This document shows, piece by piece, positions 43,091-52,239 of a DNA stretch of 64,000 nucleotides. A model generated the notes under the pieces. It saw only the letters and a list, made by a program, of their open reading frames with translations. It searched no databases and was not told where the DNA came from. The translations under genes and the position numbers were made by a program. The stretch's first letter is position 1; each line of letters starts with the position of its first letter. This DNA is from UBA4732 sp963823075 (GTDB taxonomy: Bacteria; Planctomycetota; Planctomycetia; Gemmatales; Gemmataceae). The DNA is taken from assembly GCA_963823075.1 (NCBI GenBank), contig CAWGKE010000023.1:1550001-1614000 (forward strand). The letters are read 5' to 3'.

Positions 43091-44299
43091 TCAGAAATGG
43101 TACGTCATGTTGGCGAACGCCTCCACGTCGTACACCTTCGGCCCCGTCACCGACGTTCCCGCCGCGGCGCCGAACTCCAGCTGGCGGAACAGCACCCGGA
43201 CGCCGGACGTCAGGTCCACCGCGTCGGGGAAGCCGATCGGCGTGCTGCTCAGGCCGCGGTGCGTCAGCGGCGTGTTGACGTGGACCTCCAGCTGCGGCCG
43301 GACGAAGCGAACCGGGGCGTCCGGGCAGTCGTCCACGTAAAGGTTGTAGCCCACGCCCAGGCTGCTGAACATCAGCGTCACGTCGCGCATGTCCGTCGGT
43401 ACGGCCACCGACTCGAAGCCCTCGAAGTACCAGCTATCGACATTGTAGATGAAGCCGACGAAGGGCTGGAACAGCGTCGAATTCAGGCTGCTCTCGCCGG
43501 CGATGAACAGCTTCCGTTCGGTGGGCAGCGTCAGCAGCATGCCGGCCGACAGCAGGTTGCCGGTCTGCGGGTCGTCGATGATCGCGTGCTTGTAGATCAG
43601 GCTCATGTCGCCCATCTCGTCGTCCTGCACCAAGTGGTCGCCGGTCAGCTGCAAGACCGGCAGCCGCACGCCGAAGGACGATTCGCCCTGGTCGAACGTC
43701 TTCTCCAGGCCGACCGTTTCGCGGCTCAGGTCGGCCCGTCCGACGCCGAACGCCCGCAGCGACTGGTCCACGTTGTCGTAGAAATTGTAACTGACGTAGA
43801 CGCGGTTCTGCGGCCGGGGGCTTTCGTTCTCGGCGATCTTGTAGGCGGCGTCCAGCGGGACGGGGGCCGCGACGGCGGCGACGTTGCCGGAAAACCCGCG
43901 CAGCGGCGAGGCGCCGGCGCTGCCGTTCGGCCCACCAATCTGCGGCGGGGTGAAGACGTTGCCCAGCGTAGCGATGGAGCCGATCTGGTCGCCGAAGAAG
44001 GCGGGGGCGACGCTGGCGGCCGCCTGGGTGCCGGCCTCCGATCCCTGGGCGAACGCCTCGCCCGCCGTCGTCGAGGGCTGCGACTCCGCCGGGTTCGTCC
44101 CCGGCGCCGGGTTCGTGCCCGGCGCCGGGTTCGTCCCGGGCGTGGGGTAACTGGGCGTCGGGACGCCGGGGAAGTAGGGCGGCGGACAGCAACCGCACCC
44201 GGCGGGGACCGGCGGCCCCAGCTCCGCGCTGTCGCCCGCCGCGACCCCGGCCAGGGAAGCCAGACAGACGGCCGCGCCCGCCCAATGCGCCCATTTCAT
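43091..44299 (-). CDS. Putative outer-membrane beta-barrel protein, 402 aa
   Basis: The signal peptide (HWAGAAVCLASLAGVAAG) is followed by a Pro/Cys-rich stretch (GCGCCPPPYFPGVP), three NPAPGT-like repeats, and a barrel domain with alternating strands (RVYVSYNFYDNVDQSLRAFG, FGVRLPVLQLTGDHL, SLGVGYNLYVDD). It ends FANMTYHF with the terminal Phe typical of outer-membrane proteins. It is not a BBP7 protein; the family is not recognised beyond barrel. It is alone between a hairpin element downstream and another hairpin upstream. Confidence 0.78.
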   Translation of the reverse strand: MKWAHWAGAAVCLASLAGVAAGDSAELGPPVPAGCGCCPPPYFPGVPTPSYPTPGTNPAPGTNPAPGTNPAESQPSTTAGEAFAQGSEAGTQAAASVAPAFFGDQIGSIATLGNVFTPPQIGGPNGSAGASPLRGFSGNVAAVAAPVPLDAAYKIAENESPRPQNRVYVSYNFYDNVDQSLRAFGVGRADLSRETVGLEKTFDQGESSFGVRLPVLQLTGDHLVQDDEMGDMSLIYKHAIIDDPQTGNLLSAGMLLTLPTERKLFIAGESSLNSTLFQPFVGFIYNVDSWYFEGFESVAVPTDMRDVTLMFSSLGVGYNLYVDDCPDAPVRFVRPQLEVHVNTPLTHRGLSSTPIGFPDAVDLTSGVRVLFRQLEFGAAAGTSVTGPKVYDVEAFANMTYHF

Positions 44300-44525
44300 A
44301 TCCTGGCACTCCCTTTACGGTTTTTCACGCCGCCCGGGGGCGGAGGGTCTCCGGCGCGCACGAAAACGCTGCTCGCGCGGCGGTCGGGTCGGATGGACCC
44401 GCTGTTACATCGGGTACTATCGGGAGAACCGGAACACCGACTTCGCCGACAAGTCCGGTTTTTCCCGAAACGCCGTCGGTAGGGGCGGAGGATTGCCGGG
44501 AAGGGAAAGCAGGCAAACGGGGCGA

Positions 44526-44570
44526 TCTCCCACGGGGCCGGCGCCAGCGCCGCGCCAGGCCCGTGGGAGA
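44526..44570 (-). terminator. Hairpin after the giant Ig-repeat gene
   Basis: Arms TCTCCCACGGGGCC (44526-44539) and GGCCCGTGGGAGA (44558-44570) pair with one bulged G and enclose a GC-rich loop. It lies 20 bases beyond the stop of the 1438-residue gene on its strand. No T-run follows, so termination is probable but not certain. The arm resembles part of the terminator at 1804-1841. Confidence 0.5.
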
Positions 44571-44590
44571 GACGTGCCAGCCGCCGGGAA

Positions 44591-47500
44591 TCACTTAAGG
44601 AGGGTGGGGCCCACCGTTTGCGCCACCGAGCCGCTGCTGCCGAGGAAGTCGGCGCCCGCCGCCGGTGTGTACACCGCCTGGATGTTGTGGCCGCCCACCG
44701 TCAGGTTCGTGGTGCTGAAGGTGGAGGTCGCCGTATCGGCGCCGGTCGCCGTCAACGCCGACCCCGGGCCGAGGTCCGTCGCGCCGTCGAAGAACTCGAC
44801 GCTCCCGACCGGAACCCCGCCGCTGCCGCTCGCGTTCGTGACCGTGGCCGTGAACGTCACGTTTTGGCCGAAGGCCGAGGGGTTGTTGTCGGACCCCACC
44901 GCCGTGGTGGTTGCGGCGTCCACGACTTGCGAAACCGCGCCGTTGCTGGCCAGGAAGTCGCCGGTAGGCACGTAGAACGCCTGGATGTTGTGGTTGCCCG
45001 CCCCCAGGTTCGCGGTGCTGAACGTGGAGGTCGCGCCGTCGGGGCCGGCCCCGGTCAGCGCCGTGCCGAATCCGAGGAACGTCGCGCCGTCGAAGAACTC
45101 CACGCTGCCGGTGGGCGGGCCGCCGCTGCCGCTCGTGTTCGTGACGGTGGCCGTGAACGTCACGTTCTGGCCGAACGTCGAGGGGTCGAGGTTGGAGACC
45201 ACGCCTGTCGAGGTGCCGGCGTTCACCGTTTGCGTCACCGAGCCGTTGCTGCCGAGGAAATCGCCGGCCGGCGTGTAGACCGCCCGGATGTTGTGGGCCC
45301 CGACCGACAGGGCCGAGGTGGTGAAGGTGGAGGCGGCGGTGTTCGCGCCGTTCGCCGTCAGCGCCGTGCCGAAGCCGAGGAACGTCAGCCCGTCGAAGAA
45401 CTCGACCGAACCCGTGGGCGGCCCGCCGCTGCCGTTCAAGTTCGTGACGGTGGCCGTGAACGTCACATTCTGGCCGAACGTCGAGGGGTCGAGGTTGGAA
45501 ACCACGCCCGTCGAGGTGCCGGCGTTCACCGTTTGCGCCACCGAGCCGCTGCTGCCGAGGAAGTCGCCGGTGGGCGTGTACACCGCCTGGATGTTGTGGT
45601 TGCCCGCCGACAAGCCCGCGGTGCTGAAGGCGGAAGTCGCGGCGTCGGGGCCGGTCGTCGTCAGCGCCGATCCGGCGCCGAGGTCCGTCGCGCCGTCGAA
45701 GAACTCCACGCTGCCGGTAGGCGGGCCGCCGCTGCCGCTCGTGTTCGTGACAGTGGCCGTGAACGTCACGTTCTGGCCGAACGTCGAGGGGTCGTTGTTG
45801 GACGCCACCGCCGTCGAGGTGGCGGCGTCCACGACCTGCACCACCGCGCCGTTGCTGCCGAGAAAATCGCCGGCCGGCGTGTAGACCGCCCGAATGTTGT
45901 GATTGCCCGCCGACAAGCCCGCGGTGCTGAAGGTGGAAGTCGCGCCGTCGGGGCCGGTCGTCGTCAGCGCCGAACCGGCGCCGAGGTCCGTCGCGCCGTC
46001 GAAGAACTCGACGCTGCCGGTGGGCGGGCCGCCGCTGCCGCTCGTGTTCGTGACAGTGGCCGTGAACGTCACGTTCTGGCCGAACGTCGAGGGGTCGAGG
46101 TTGGACGCCACCGCCGTCGAGGTGGCGGCGTCCACGACCTGCACCACCGCGCCGTTGCTGCCGAGAAAATCGCCGGCCGGCGTGTAGACCGCCCGGATGT
46201 TGTGGTTGCCCGCCGCCAGGTTCGTTGTGCTGAACGTGGAAGTCACTGCGTCGGGTCCAGTCGTCGTCAGCGCCGATCCGGCGCCGAGGTCCGTCGCGCC
46301 GTCGAAGAACTCGACGCTGCCGGTCGGCGGGCCGCCGCTGCCGCTCGTGTTCGTGACAGTGGCCGTGAACGTCACGTTCTGGCCGAACGTCGAGGGGTCG
46401 AGGTTGGACGCCACCGTCGTCGAGGTGGCGGCGTTCACCACTTGCGTCAGCGCGCCGCTGCTGGCGAGGAAGTCGCCGGCCGGCGTGTAGACCGCCTGGA
46501 TGGCGTGGTTGCCGCCCGACAGGTTCGCGGTGGTAAGCCTGGAAGTCGCGGCGTTGGGGCCGGTCGCGGTCAGCGCCGACCCGGCGCCGAGCGGGTTCGC
46601 TCCGTCGAAGAACGCGACGCTGCCCGTGGGCGGGCCGCCGTTGCCGCTGGTGTTCGTGACGGTGGCCGTGAACGTCACCGAATTCCCAAAAACGGAGGGG
46701 TTGAGGGCGGAAACCACTCCGGTCGCGGTCGTCGCGTCCACCACCTGGGCCGCCGAGCCGGCGCTGCCCGCGAAGTCGCCCGACGGCGTGTAGACCGCCT
46801 CAATGGCGTGACCGCCGACCGACAGCGTCGAGACGGTGATCGTGGAGGTCGCGCTGTGGGCGGCCACCGGCGTCAGCGCCGTGCCTGGCCCGAGGTCCGT
46901 CGATCCGTCGAAGAACTCGACCTGCCCGGTGGGGATGCTCCCGGAGCCGGTCACGGTCGCCGTGAAGGTGACGGCCTGGCCGAAGACCGACGGCGTATTG
47001 CTGGACGCCACCAGCGTCGCCGTCGCAAACAGGGCGGTCGCCGTCAGAACGCCGCTGTTGCCCTGGAAGGCCTCCTGAGAGCCTGCAAATCCCTTGTAAA
47101 TGCTGAACACGTCGAGGGGCGACTCGACCCAGACGTTCCCCTCGGTGGAGGTAGGGTTCACCGGCCGGTGCAGCAGCGGCGGGAAGACGCTGGCCACGGC
47201 CGGCGCCGGCGCGATGACGAAGCCGTACAGCTCCCGCACCACGTCCCCGCGGAATTCCGTCGAGGTCAGCACCGCGTTCACCAATCCGGCCCGGCCGATC
47301 GTCGGCAGCGCGGCGACCGCCGTGGCCGATTCGTCGGCGCTGGCGTTGCGGCCCAGGAGCCTGGTGTACAGCGCCTGGACGAACGCATCGGAGGCGCCAT
47401 AGCGGGCGGTGAACTCCGGCGACAGGACCAGATCGGCGACGACCTGCTCGACCGTGCCGCCGTTCTGGAGGAAGGTCACGAAGCCGGCGCGGGAGGACAG

Positions 47501-48907
47501 GTCGGCGGCGTGACCCAGGACCTTCTGGTACAGCCCATCGACCAGGACGCCCAGCCCTTCCGGCGAGCCGACGATGGCGGCCGCGACGGCCGCCTGGCTC
47601 ATGGCGCCGCTGTTGAGGGCGTTGACGAACGCCCCCGCGTCGTTGGGGTTGCTCAGGTCGCCGGCCCGTCTCAGGGCGTCGTTGAACAGGATGGCGACGA
47701 AGGCGGCGTTGCTGCCGAGGCTGTTCGACGTGTTGAACGCGGCGCCGGGAAGGGCGTCGCGCAGGTCGTTGCCGCCCAGGCTGCCCTGGCTGCCGCCGCC
47801 CAGGTCGATGCCGTCGTTGGGTCCGCCGGCTTCCAGGACGTTGACGGCCAGCTGGTTGTCGTAGAACTCGTTGCCCTGCACCTTCACGTTGACGACGTCG
47901 GCCTCGCTGACGCCGGTGGTGATGACCAGGCCCGTGCCGGAGCCGTTGGTGCTGATCTGGTTGCCCTGGAGGAAGGCGCTGGTGGTGATCGGCGTTTCGG
48001 TCTGCACGCCGCCCAGGACGGCGACCCCGGTGGCGGCCCCGCCCGTCAGACTGATGACGTTGCCGACGATCTGGGTTCCCTGCGTGCCCGGCTCCAGGCG
48101 AATGCCGGTGACGCCCGGATTGGGGTCCGAAAAGGTGTTGTTCTGGAAGATCACGACCGTCGGCCCCACCTGGCTCACTTCCACGAGGGGGCTGCCGGTC
48201 GCGGTCCCCGGAGCGGCGACAAAGGCGCTGTCGCGGACCACGTCCGGGACGGCGACGCCGGCGGCGGCGCGGTAGGCCAGCAGACTGCCGGTGGGAGCGT
48301 CCGCCGCGAAGGTGTCGCCGCGCAAGAGGTTGGCGCCGGCGAATTGCACGTCCACCAGGTCCGGCGCTCCGACGCCGCCCACGTTCGTCACGGTCGATTG
48401 GAGCAGGGCGTCGGCGCCGCCGGCGAAGACGACCGCGGCGCGGGCCGTGGAGCTGAAATCCGTGATGCTGGAATTGAAGATGGTCGCGGTCGTGTCGAAG
48501 ACGATGCTGGCCGACCCTCCCAGGCCGACGTTGACGTTGCTCAGGGTGAACCCCGCCTGGCCGCCGCCGATGACGAGCGCGTCGCGGACGTTGAACTGCG
48601 GGATGGACGACAGGGGCGCCGTCGGGTCGCCCTGGATGGTGAGGCCGGCGACGTTCGGCAGGTCGCTGTTCTGAATGGTTCCCGGGGAAGCGCCGGGTTC
48701 GATCTGGACGACGCCGGAGGCGCCGAGGCCAGGGGCGGCCAGGGCCGCTTGCAGGGAGGGGAAGCGGGTGACGTTGTCGGCGGCGCCGGCCGGGACCACG
48801 AAGAACGTGGACAGCAGCGTGCGATCCTCCAGCGCTTCCAACCGAGGTCGGGCGGCCGGGCGCGTGGCGGAACGGGATCGGCGGAGACGCGGGAGGAAGT
48901 TCAGCAT
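44591..48907 (-). CDS. Giant surface protein: beta-helix, DUF4214 and eight Ig-like repeats
   Basis: This 1438-residue protein has four parts. The N-terminus RPRLEALEDRTLLS is a motif common on large planctomycete surface proteins (LEPR-XLL type). Residues about 40-390 form right-handed beta-helix strands (VNVGLGGSASIVFDTTATIF, VVIFQNNTFSDPNPGVTGI). Residues about 400-590 carry DUF4214-like units (LVDGLYQKVLGHAADLSSRA, FVQALYTRLLGRNASADESA). The last 800 residues are eight Ig-like (Big_3_5-type) repeats of about 101 residues, with FGQNVTFTATVTNTSGSGGP and GSVEFFDGATDLG in each. It probably acts as a cell-surface adhesin or matrix protein. There is no C-terminal anchor motif. Confidence 0.85.
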   Translation of the reverse strand: MLNFLPRLRRSRSATRPAARPRLEALEDRTLLSTFFVVPAGAADNVTRFPSLQAALAAPGLGASGVVQIEPGASPGTIQNSDLPNVAGLTIQGDPTAPLSSIPQFNVRDALVIGGGQAGFTLSNVNVGLGGSASIVFDTTATIFNSSITDFSSTARAAVVFAGGADALLQSTVTNVGGVGAPDLVDVQFAGANLLRGDTFAADAPTGSLLAYRAAAGVAVPDVVRDSAFVAAPGTATGSPLVEVSQVGPTVVIFQNNTFSDPNPGVTGIRLEPGTQGTQIVGNVISLTGGAATGVAVLGGVQTETPITTSAFLQGNQISTNGSGTGLVITTGVSEADVVNVKVQGNEFYDNQLAVNVLEAGGPNDGIDLGGGSQGSLGGNDLRDALPGAAFNTSNSLGSNAAFVAILFNDALRRAGDLSNPNDAGAFVNALNSGAMSQAAVAAAIVGSPEGLGVLVDGLYQKVLGHAADLSSRAGFVTFLQNGGTVEQVVADLVLSPEFTARYGASDAFVQALYTRLLGRNASADESATAVAALPTIGRAGLVNAVLTSTEFRGDVVRELYGFVIAPAPAVASVFPPLLHRPVNPTSTEGNVWVESPLDVFSIYKGFAGSQEAFQGNSGVLTATALFATATLVASSNTPSVFGQAVTFTATVTGSGSIPTGQVEFFDGSTDLGPGTALTPVAAHSATSTITVSTLSVGGHAIEAVYTPSGDFAGSAGSAAQVVDATTATGVVSALNPSVFGNSVTFTATVTNTSGNGGPPTGSVAFFDGANPLGAGSALTATGPNAATSRLTTANLSGGNHAIQAVYTPAGDFLASSGALTQVVNAATSTTVASNLDPSTFGQNVTFTATVTNTSGSGGPPTGSVEFFDGATDLGAGSALTTTGPDAVTSTFSTTNLAAGNHNIRAVYTPAGDFLGSNGAVVQVVDAATSTAVASNLDPSTFGQNVTFTATVTNTSGSGGPPTGSVEFFDGATDLGAGSALTTTGPDGATSTFSTAGLSAGNHNIRAVYTPAGDFLGSNGAVVQVVDAATSTAVASNNDPSTFGQNVTFTATVTNTSGSGGPPTGSVEFFDGATDLGAGSALTTTGPDAATSAFSTAGLSAGNHNIQAVYTPTGDFLGSSGSVAQTVNAGTSTGVVSNLDPSTFGQNVTFTATVTNLNGSGGPPTGSVEFFDGLTFLGFGTALTANGANTAASTFTTSALSVGAHNIRAVYTPAGDFLGSNGSVTQTVNAGTSTGVVSNLDPSTFGQNVTFTATVTNTSGSGGPPTGSVEFFDGATFLGFGTALTGAGPDGATSTFSTANLGAGNHNIQAFYVPTGDFLASNGAVSQVVDAATTTAVGSDNNPSAFGQNVTFTATVTNASGSGGVPVGSVEFFDGATDLGPGSALTATGADTATSTFSTTNLTVGGHNIQAVYTPAAGADFLGSSGSVAQTVGPTLLK
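44594..47018 (-). repeat. Eight tandem 303-bp Ig-domain repeats
   Basis: The period is about 303 bases (101 codons). Repeats 3 to 7 are almost identical at DNA level, while the first two and the last diverge. Edges vary slightly (VASNLDPST, VVSNLDPST, VGSDNNPSA). High identity points to recent duplication or gene conversion and makes this block prone to assembly collapse. Confidence 0.85.
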
Positions 48908-49068
48908 GGGCTTGCCCTGGGGAATAGGAGCACGGTGCGGCCGGTGGGCGGGGCCGGCGTCGGCACGGATTGCGCTTCCGTCTCATTCCGCCCAAAGCAC
49001 CCAAAGTTTGTCTGTAAGCTTCGCCAGCATTGTATGAACGGTGCGGCGTTCGGCGATGGCGGCCCCCA

Positions 49069-50194
49069 TCACGACCCCGGCTCGTCGGCGGCCCACAGCC
49101 GCGAGTCCTCGCGGACGTTCCACCGTCGCGTCCCGCCGCTGGGCAGCTTCACCTCCGCCGTCGCCTGGAAATGGTCGGCGCCCGCCTCGATCGTCGGCGG
49201 CCCTGCCAGCGTCTCGTCCTTCAAGCCGCCGAGGCCCAGCTCCTCCAGCGTCTTGGCGTAGCGCTTGTGGGCCTTAAGGAAGTCGTGCTGGGCGTAATAA
49301 ATGCGCATCAACTGATGCTTGGCCGGCCTGGCCGGGTCGGGGCGGAACGCGGCGGCCCCCGGCGCGGCCGTCGAGAACTGGACGTAGCCCCACGTCTCCG
49401 GCCGGTGCATGTTGACCACGCCCTGCGGCGACCAAACCCAGTTGTCCTCGCGCTCGCCGGGGATTTTAACATATTTGCCGTCCTCAATATTTGTCTTCCA
49501 CTCGACGCGCGAGAAATCGACGCGCCACTGGTCGCCGTCGCGCGGCGGGGCGGGCTGGGCCGACAGCTTGCCGAGGACCTCCCACGGCAGGGCGATCTCC
49601 ACCGACCATCCCTTGTCCACGTCGCGCGCGTCGTTGAGCGTGCCGTCCACGTGAACCGCCGTTTTCAGGCCCGGAATCTCCCAGGAATTGTCGGCCTTGC
49701 CGCCGTCCTTGTAAGGCTTGTCCAGCAGCAGGTCCCAGCCGGTGTTGAGGGCGTTCATCTCGAATTCGGCGTAGTTGAGGTTGTCGCCGTCGGGGTCGAT
49801 GAACAGCTCGAAATCGTTGTCGTGAAAGATGACGGAGTCGTGTTCGGTGAGCGTGCCCCAGACGTGGGCTTCCTCCAGCTCGGCCGCGATGTAGAAATAG
49901 TGGTCGTCCCAGAGCATCTTGGCCCGCGTGCGGAAGCGGCGCCGGCTTGCGGTCGCCTTCGATGTCGATGAAGTCTTCCGTCCACGGGACCGCATCCCAG
50001 GCGGCCTCGTCGATGCGCCCGTCGATGGTGATGGGGCCGGAGGCGCGGCAGCAGACGTAGTGCCGCGGCGGCGTGTACACGTCGGCCGTCGGTCCCGGAC
50101 CCAGCGCCGGCGGGTCGTCGATCGGGACGGGCTTCGTCGGATTGCACCCGACCGCCAGCGCCAGCGCCGCCGCGAACCCCAGCCGCATCTTCAT
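49069..50194 (-). CDS. Carbohydrate-binding family 9-like lipoprotein, frameshifted
   Basis: This protein is about 375 residues when repaired. The lipoprotein signal (FAAALALAVGCNPTKP, Cys after LAVG) is followed by YVCCRASGPITIDGRIDEAA, the entry of CBM9-like domains, then MLWDDHYFYIAAELEEAHVW, DNDFELFIDPDGDNLNYAEF and WSVEIALPWEVLGKL. The frame breaks near 49945 between RKPAP and FRTRAKMLW; one base repairs it. Such proteins bind sugars or support secreted hydrolases, but no enzyme is adjacent. ATG 50192-50194. Confidence 0.82.
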
Positions 50195-50422
50195 GGACGC
50201 ACTCCCTCGGAACGCGGGCGACGGGGAGGATAGCCTATAGGCGCGCACCTTTCGCCGTCCGCCCGCCGCGGAAACTTGACGCCGCTGCAACCCCAACCTA
50301 CAGTTGGGTGAACGAATGGCAGCTCTCCCTTGCCTCCTCGCACCTGCCCCTGGAATGCGACGGCGAACGGACGCCCGCCTTCCCGATCGACGTCTCCAAC
50401 CCGGAACCGGAGTACCGCTCCC

Positions 50423-50611
50423 GTGCGCCATCTCGAACAGAGTCTTATCCGCTTTCTGAAAGATGAGGACGGCCCCGCGGCGGTCGAGGTCGCCGTCATG
50501 CTGGCGCTGATCGTGATGGTCTGCATCGGCTCGCTCAACAGCCTGGGCCTGAAAGTCGGCAACACCTTCAGCACCGTGGCCGGCAAGCTCCACGTCCCCA
50601 CCGGTTCCTGA
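50423..50611 (+). CDS. Flp family type IVb pilin
   Basis: This 62-residue protein starts at GTG 50423: HLEQSLIRFLKDEDGPAAVE followed by VAVMLALIVMVCIGSL. The motif G-P-A-A-V-E-V-A then a hydrophobic helix is that of Flp/Fap pilins, cut by a prepilin peptidase after the Gly. Tyr is replaced by Val next to Glu. The helix would build a thin pilus. No tad assembly genes are nearby, so it is an orphan pilin depending on a remote tad locus. Confidence 0.85.
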   Translation: MRHLEQSLIRFLKDEDGPAAVEVAVMLALIVMVCIGSLNSLGLKVGNTFSTVAGKLHVPTGS

Positions 50612-50699
50612 CGACGACGACCGACCCAGCGCGGTAATATGACAGGGGCGTCGCCCGCAAGGCGGCTTTCCTCGTTATTATCCCTCCGGGAACGGCCCG

Positions 50700-51110
50700 A
50701 TGACATCCGCACCCCCCATCCGCGTCGTGCTCGCCAAGGTCGGCCTGGACGGCCACGACCGCGGCGTCAAGGTCGTGGCTCGCGCCCTGCGCGACGCCGG
50801 CATGCACGTCATCTACGCCGGTCTGTGGCAAACGCCGGAAGCCGTCGTCCGCGCCGTCGCCGACGAGGACGCCGACTGGCTCGGCCTCAGCATCCTCAGC
50901 GGCGCCCACATGACCCTGGCGCCGCGCGTCCTGCAGCTGCTGCGCGAAGCCGGGCTGGGCCACGTCGGCGTCCTGATCGGCGGCATCATCCCGGAATCCG
51001 ACATCCCCAAACTCCGCGAAATGGGCGTGGCTCACGTCTTCGGCCCCGGCACGCCGCTGCCGGACATCGTCGCCTTCCTCCAGCAGGAGCCGAGGCCGGG
51101 CCATGCTTGA
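50700..51110 (+). CDS. Cobalamin-binding (methylmalonyl-CoA mutase C-terminal type) protein
   Basis: This 136-residue stand-alone B12-binding domain has RVVLAKVGLDGHDRGVKVVA (D-x-H-x-x-G), LGLSILSGAHMTLAPRVLQL and VLIGGIIPESDIPKL, as in the small subunit of acyl-CoA mutases. It would carry the cobalamin of a mutase whose catalytic subunit is elsewhere. ATG 50700 gives the normal start. Its end overlaps the MeaB start by eight bases, a typical pairing because MeaB protects and reloads B12 mutases. Confidence 0.9.
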   Translation: MTSAPPIRVVLAKVGLDGHDRGVKVVARALRDAGMHVIYAGLWQTPEAVVRAVADEDADWLGLSILSGAHMTLAPRVLQLLREAGLGHVGVLIGGIIPESDIPKLREMGVAHVFGPGTPLPDIVAFLQQEPRPGHA

Positions 51111-52154
51111 CGAACTGCTCGAGCGCTTCCGCCGCCGCGACCGCAACGCCCTGGCCCGTCTCCTTACCCTGGTGGCGCGTGGCGAGCGCGTGGACGAGAT
51201 TCTGGCCGGCGTCCCCCCCCACCCCAACCCTCCCCCGCAAGGGGGGAGGGGGCAATTGGGACTCCCTCCCCCCTTGCGGGGGAGGGGGCAATTGGGACTC
51301 CCTCCCCCCTTGCGGGGGAGGGGGCAATTGGGACTCCCTCCCCCCTTGCGGGGGAGGGTTGGGGTGGGGGGTTGTCCCGCGTGGTCGCATTGACCGGCGG
51401 CGGCGGCGTCGGCAAGAGCACGCTGGCCGGCAAGCTGGTGGAGCAGGCGCGGGTACACGGCCTGACCGTGGCCGTCCTCGCTTGCGATCCGCAAAGTCCG
51501 CTGACGGGCGGCGCGCTGCTCGGCGACCGCTTTCGGATGCCGGCCCGGCCCGACGACGACGGCGTCTTCATCCGCAGCCTCGCCGCCGCCGGCGGTCGCG
51601 GCGCCGTGGCCGAGCGCCTCGGTCCGCTGATTCGCGTCTGCGAGGCCTTCGGCTTCGACGTGGTGCTGGTCGAGACGGTCGGCGCCGGCCAGGGCGACAC
51701 GGCCGTGCGCGATTTAGCGGACGTGCTGGTGCTGCTGTTGCAGCCGGAGACCGGCGACGACTTGCAGTGGGAGAAGGCGGGGCTGCTGGAAGTGGCCGAC
51801 GTGGTCGCGATCCACAAGGCCGACCTGCCGGGGGCGGAGCGCGTGGAAGCCCAGGTGCTGGCGGCGCTGGCGCTGGCGCCGGGCAAGGCGCCGCCGGTGT
51901 TCCGCGTCAGCGCCCGCACCGGCGCCGGCGTCGAGGCGCTGTGGGCGGCGATCATGGCCTGTCCGCCGCGCCGCGCCGGCAGAGACGCCGCCGATGAATT
52001 GTTGCGGCTGACTCAGGAGGCGCTAGCCGTGCGGTTCACGGCGGCGCGGGCCGACGGCGCCGTGCGGGGGCTGCTTGACCGCTGGCGCGGCGGCGAGCTG
52101 GACGCGGCCCGGACGGTTTCGGCGCTGCTGCATCTTTTGGCGGATCGCCCGTAA
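51103..52154 (+). CDS. meaB: MeaB/ArgK family GTPase, interrupted by a repeat element
   Basis: The N-terminal 36 residues (MLDELLERFRRRDRNALARL, LTLVARGERVDEILAGV) are in one frame. The GTPase (RVVALTGGGGVGKSTLAGKL, Walker A; VVLVETVGAGQGD; VVAIHKADLPGAERVE; FRVSARTGAGVEALW) is in another. Between them lies a 164-base C/G-rich element (51211-51374). Deleting it in frame gives a normal P-loop GTPase of the MeaB family that gates cobalamin loading into mutases. As it stands, the first stop is at 51393 unless translation restarts at TTG 51372, whose coding is intact. Confidence 0.85.
51211..51374. repeat. C/G-rich element with 26-bp inverted ends inserted in meaB
   Basis: Terminal arms of 26 bases pair exactly (51215-51240 and 51346-51371; arm starts CCCCCCACCCCAACCCTCCC). 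The interior has three copies of a 36-base unit (with CAATTGGG at 51253, 51289 and 51325), each itself able to fold. The left end matches the element inside moxR at 23401. It shifts the meaB frame. Confidence 0.85.
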
Positions 52155-52239
52155 GCGCCGCGAAACCCGTCTCGACGATCGGAAGTATACAGAGCAACGA
52201 CTCTCCCCGCCTGGTCCTTGCACGACGAGGAAAACTGAC

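Noticed and set aside
44594..47018. 303-bp periodicity considered as a non-coding satellite
   Set aside because: It is in frame throughout and encodes Ig-like domains of a large protein.
44618..49261. Very long plus-strand open frame (over 1500 codons) opposite the Ig-repeat gene
   Set aside because: Its sequence is Arg/Gly/Ala-rich low complexity that mirrors the opposite strand, and the minus-strand product has clear domains and a sorting motif. It is a high-GC shadow.
51249..51345. 36-bp repeats considered as a CRISPR array
   Set aside because: The units are directly contiguous with no unique spacers and each is a hairpin; no cas gene is present.
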